5,822 nt of DNA, taken from positions 1 through 5,822 of the forward strand of contig SLQM01000032.1 of assembly GCA_007131435.1 (NCBI GenBank). Reading direction: 5' to 3'. This document shows, piece after piece, positions 4,991-5,822 of the stretch (its first letter is position 1; each line of letters begins with the position of its first letter). The notes beneath the pieces are model-generated. The model was not told the origin of the DNA and did no database searches. It was given only the letters and a program-made list of their open reading frames with translations. Made by a program: the position numbers and the translations under genes. The stretch comes from Syntrophomonadaceae bacterium. GTDB lineage: Bacteria > Bacillota > Dethiobacteria > DTU022.

Positions 4991-5822
4991 TTAGAGCGGC
5001 CAGACCAACATGATCAGGGGGATTCCCACCAAAACAATTATTATTTCCAAAGGCAGGCCCATTCGCCAGTAGTCACTGAACTTATAGCCTCCCGGACCCA
5101 TCACCAGGGTATTGGATTGATGACCGATTGGGGTTAAGAAAGCGCAGGATGCACCCACAGCCACACTCATCAGGAAAGGATCGGCGGATGCACCCATACC
5201 ATTGGCAATGCCGATCGCTATCGGAGCCATTAAAACTGCGGCAGCCGCGTTGTTAACCAAATCAGACAGGAACATAGTTCCAACCAGGACAATAGTGAGC
5301 GTAATCCAGGCTGCAGCGGTGCCAGAAAGAGAGAGAATCGAATCTGCTATGAGCCCGGCACCACCCGTGGTTTCAAGAGCCTGGCTGACGGGAATCATTG
5401 CCCCAAGCAGAACGATAACCGGCCAATCAACGCTTTCATAAATCTCCCGCAGGGATAGCAGGCCAACTAAGATCATTACCAGGGCTGCGGCTGTGAAGGC
5501 AACCTGGATAGCCAAAACTCCGGTAGCTGCAAGAACCAGGGATATTCCAAAAATTAAAACCCCCATTGCCACTCTCCTGGGCTGGCCGACCCTGAGCCCC
5601 CTTTCGACTAAAGGTAGAAGGCCAAGAGTGGGAAGCACCTCTTCCAATATCTCTACCGGCCCCTGGAGAAGAAGAACATCTCCTACTCTCAACTTAACAT
5701 TGTCCGGCTTGCTTCTTAATTGACTTCCCTGCCTGGCCAGGCCAAGCATGTTAACCCCGTAGCGGGTTCTTAAATTCAGGGAGCGGACTGTCCTTCCTTC
5801 CATAACAGAGCCCCTGGTAATA
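4991..5822 (-). CDS. SLC13/DASS-type permease with TrkA-C domain, C-terminal part
   Basis: Proteins of this kind are membrane carriers, usually sodium-coupled, for anions such as sulfate or dicarboxylates; the substrate is not readable here. The frame is open through the right edge (upstream residues ITRGSV precede the first Met at 5803). That Met falls inside the conserved VMEGRTVRSLNLR segment of a TrkA-C domain, so it is not the true start and the gene is cut by the window. Of the 276 visible residues, about 1-65 are a TrkA-C (RCK_C) regulatory domain (RYGVNMLGLARQG, LRVGDVLLLQGP). The rest forms about six membrane segments. FLSDLVNNAAAAVLMAPIA and GHQSNTLVMGPGGYKFSDYW match the family's helix-hairpin regions, including an SNT motif typical of DASS carriers. 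Complete relatives are near 600 residues with two TrkA-C domains. The gene ends 46 bases before the next promoter. Confidence 0.9.
   Translation of the reverse strand, partial: ITRGSVMEGRTVRSLNLRTRYGVNMLGLARQGSQLRSKPDNVKLRVGDVLLLQGPVEILEEVLPTLGLLPLVERGLRVGQPRRVAMGVLIFGISLVLAATGVLAIQVAFTAAALVMILVGLLSLREIYESVDWPVIVLLGAMIPVSQALETTGGAGLIADSILSLSGTAAAWITLTIVLVGTMFLSDLVNNAAAAVLMAPIAIGIANGMGASADPFLMSVAVGASCAFLTPIGHQSNTLVMGPGGYKFSDYWRMGLPLEIIIVLVGIPLIMLVWPL

Noticed and set aside
4991..5803. Complete 270-residue permease starting at ATG 5803
   Set aside because: The Met lies within a conserved TrkA-C motif and the frame stays open upstream; the N-terminal membrane half expected of the family is missing.

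Overview
The window looks like a chromosomal segment from a low-to-mid GC Gram-positive anaerobe-type genome, probably Firmicutes/Clostridia. The grounds are strong GGAGG-type Shine-Dalgarno sites, frequent TTG and GTG starts, two lipobox-type lipoproteins, and a repeat family (core CCGTCCCCTGTTT) that I associate from memory with Clostridia intergenic DNA. The lineage is an inference; no rRNA or other marker gene is present.

Layout. At the left edge, on the plus strand, lies the 3' part of a RelE/ParE-type toxin gene (1-246). It is followed 29 bases later by a very short, well-positioned ORF for a 42-residue single-span membrane protein (276-404). The gap from 405 to 806 carries no credible gene. 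It holds six copies of a short repeat (479-697) and two hairpins (725-752, 775-801) placed where convergent transcription should end. Everything to the right is on the minus strand. Reading in the direction of transcription (right to left), these are: the C-terminal part of an SLC13-type permease with a TrkA-C domain (4991-5822, cut by the window edge); a promoter (TTGACA-17-TAAGAT); a lipoprotein of unknown function (4247-4888); transketolase (2227-4227); an M15/VanY-type D,D-carboxypeptidase lipoprotein (1302-2222); a second promoter (TTGAAC-17-TATCAT); and a DUF4870 membrane protein (807-1163).

The three genes lipoprotein, transketolase and M15 peptidase are 19 and 4 bases apart and very likely form one operon. 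It combines a cytoplasmic pentose-phosphate enzyme with two predicted surface lipoproteins that share an Ile-Phe-Gly-Cys lipobox and acidic stalks. Transketolase supplies pentose and erythrose phosphates, and the VanY-like enzyme would trim D-Ala from peptidoglycan stem peptides. A link to cell-envelope metabolism is possible but only inferred. The DUF4870 gene appears to be a separate unit.

No mobile element, CRISPR array, RNA gene or riboswitch could be supported. I see no clearly new multi-gene system. The best candidates for something undescribed are the 42-residue membrane protein beside the toxin, the repeat cluster, and the unknown lipoprotein tied to transketolase.
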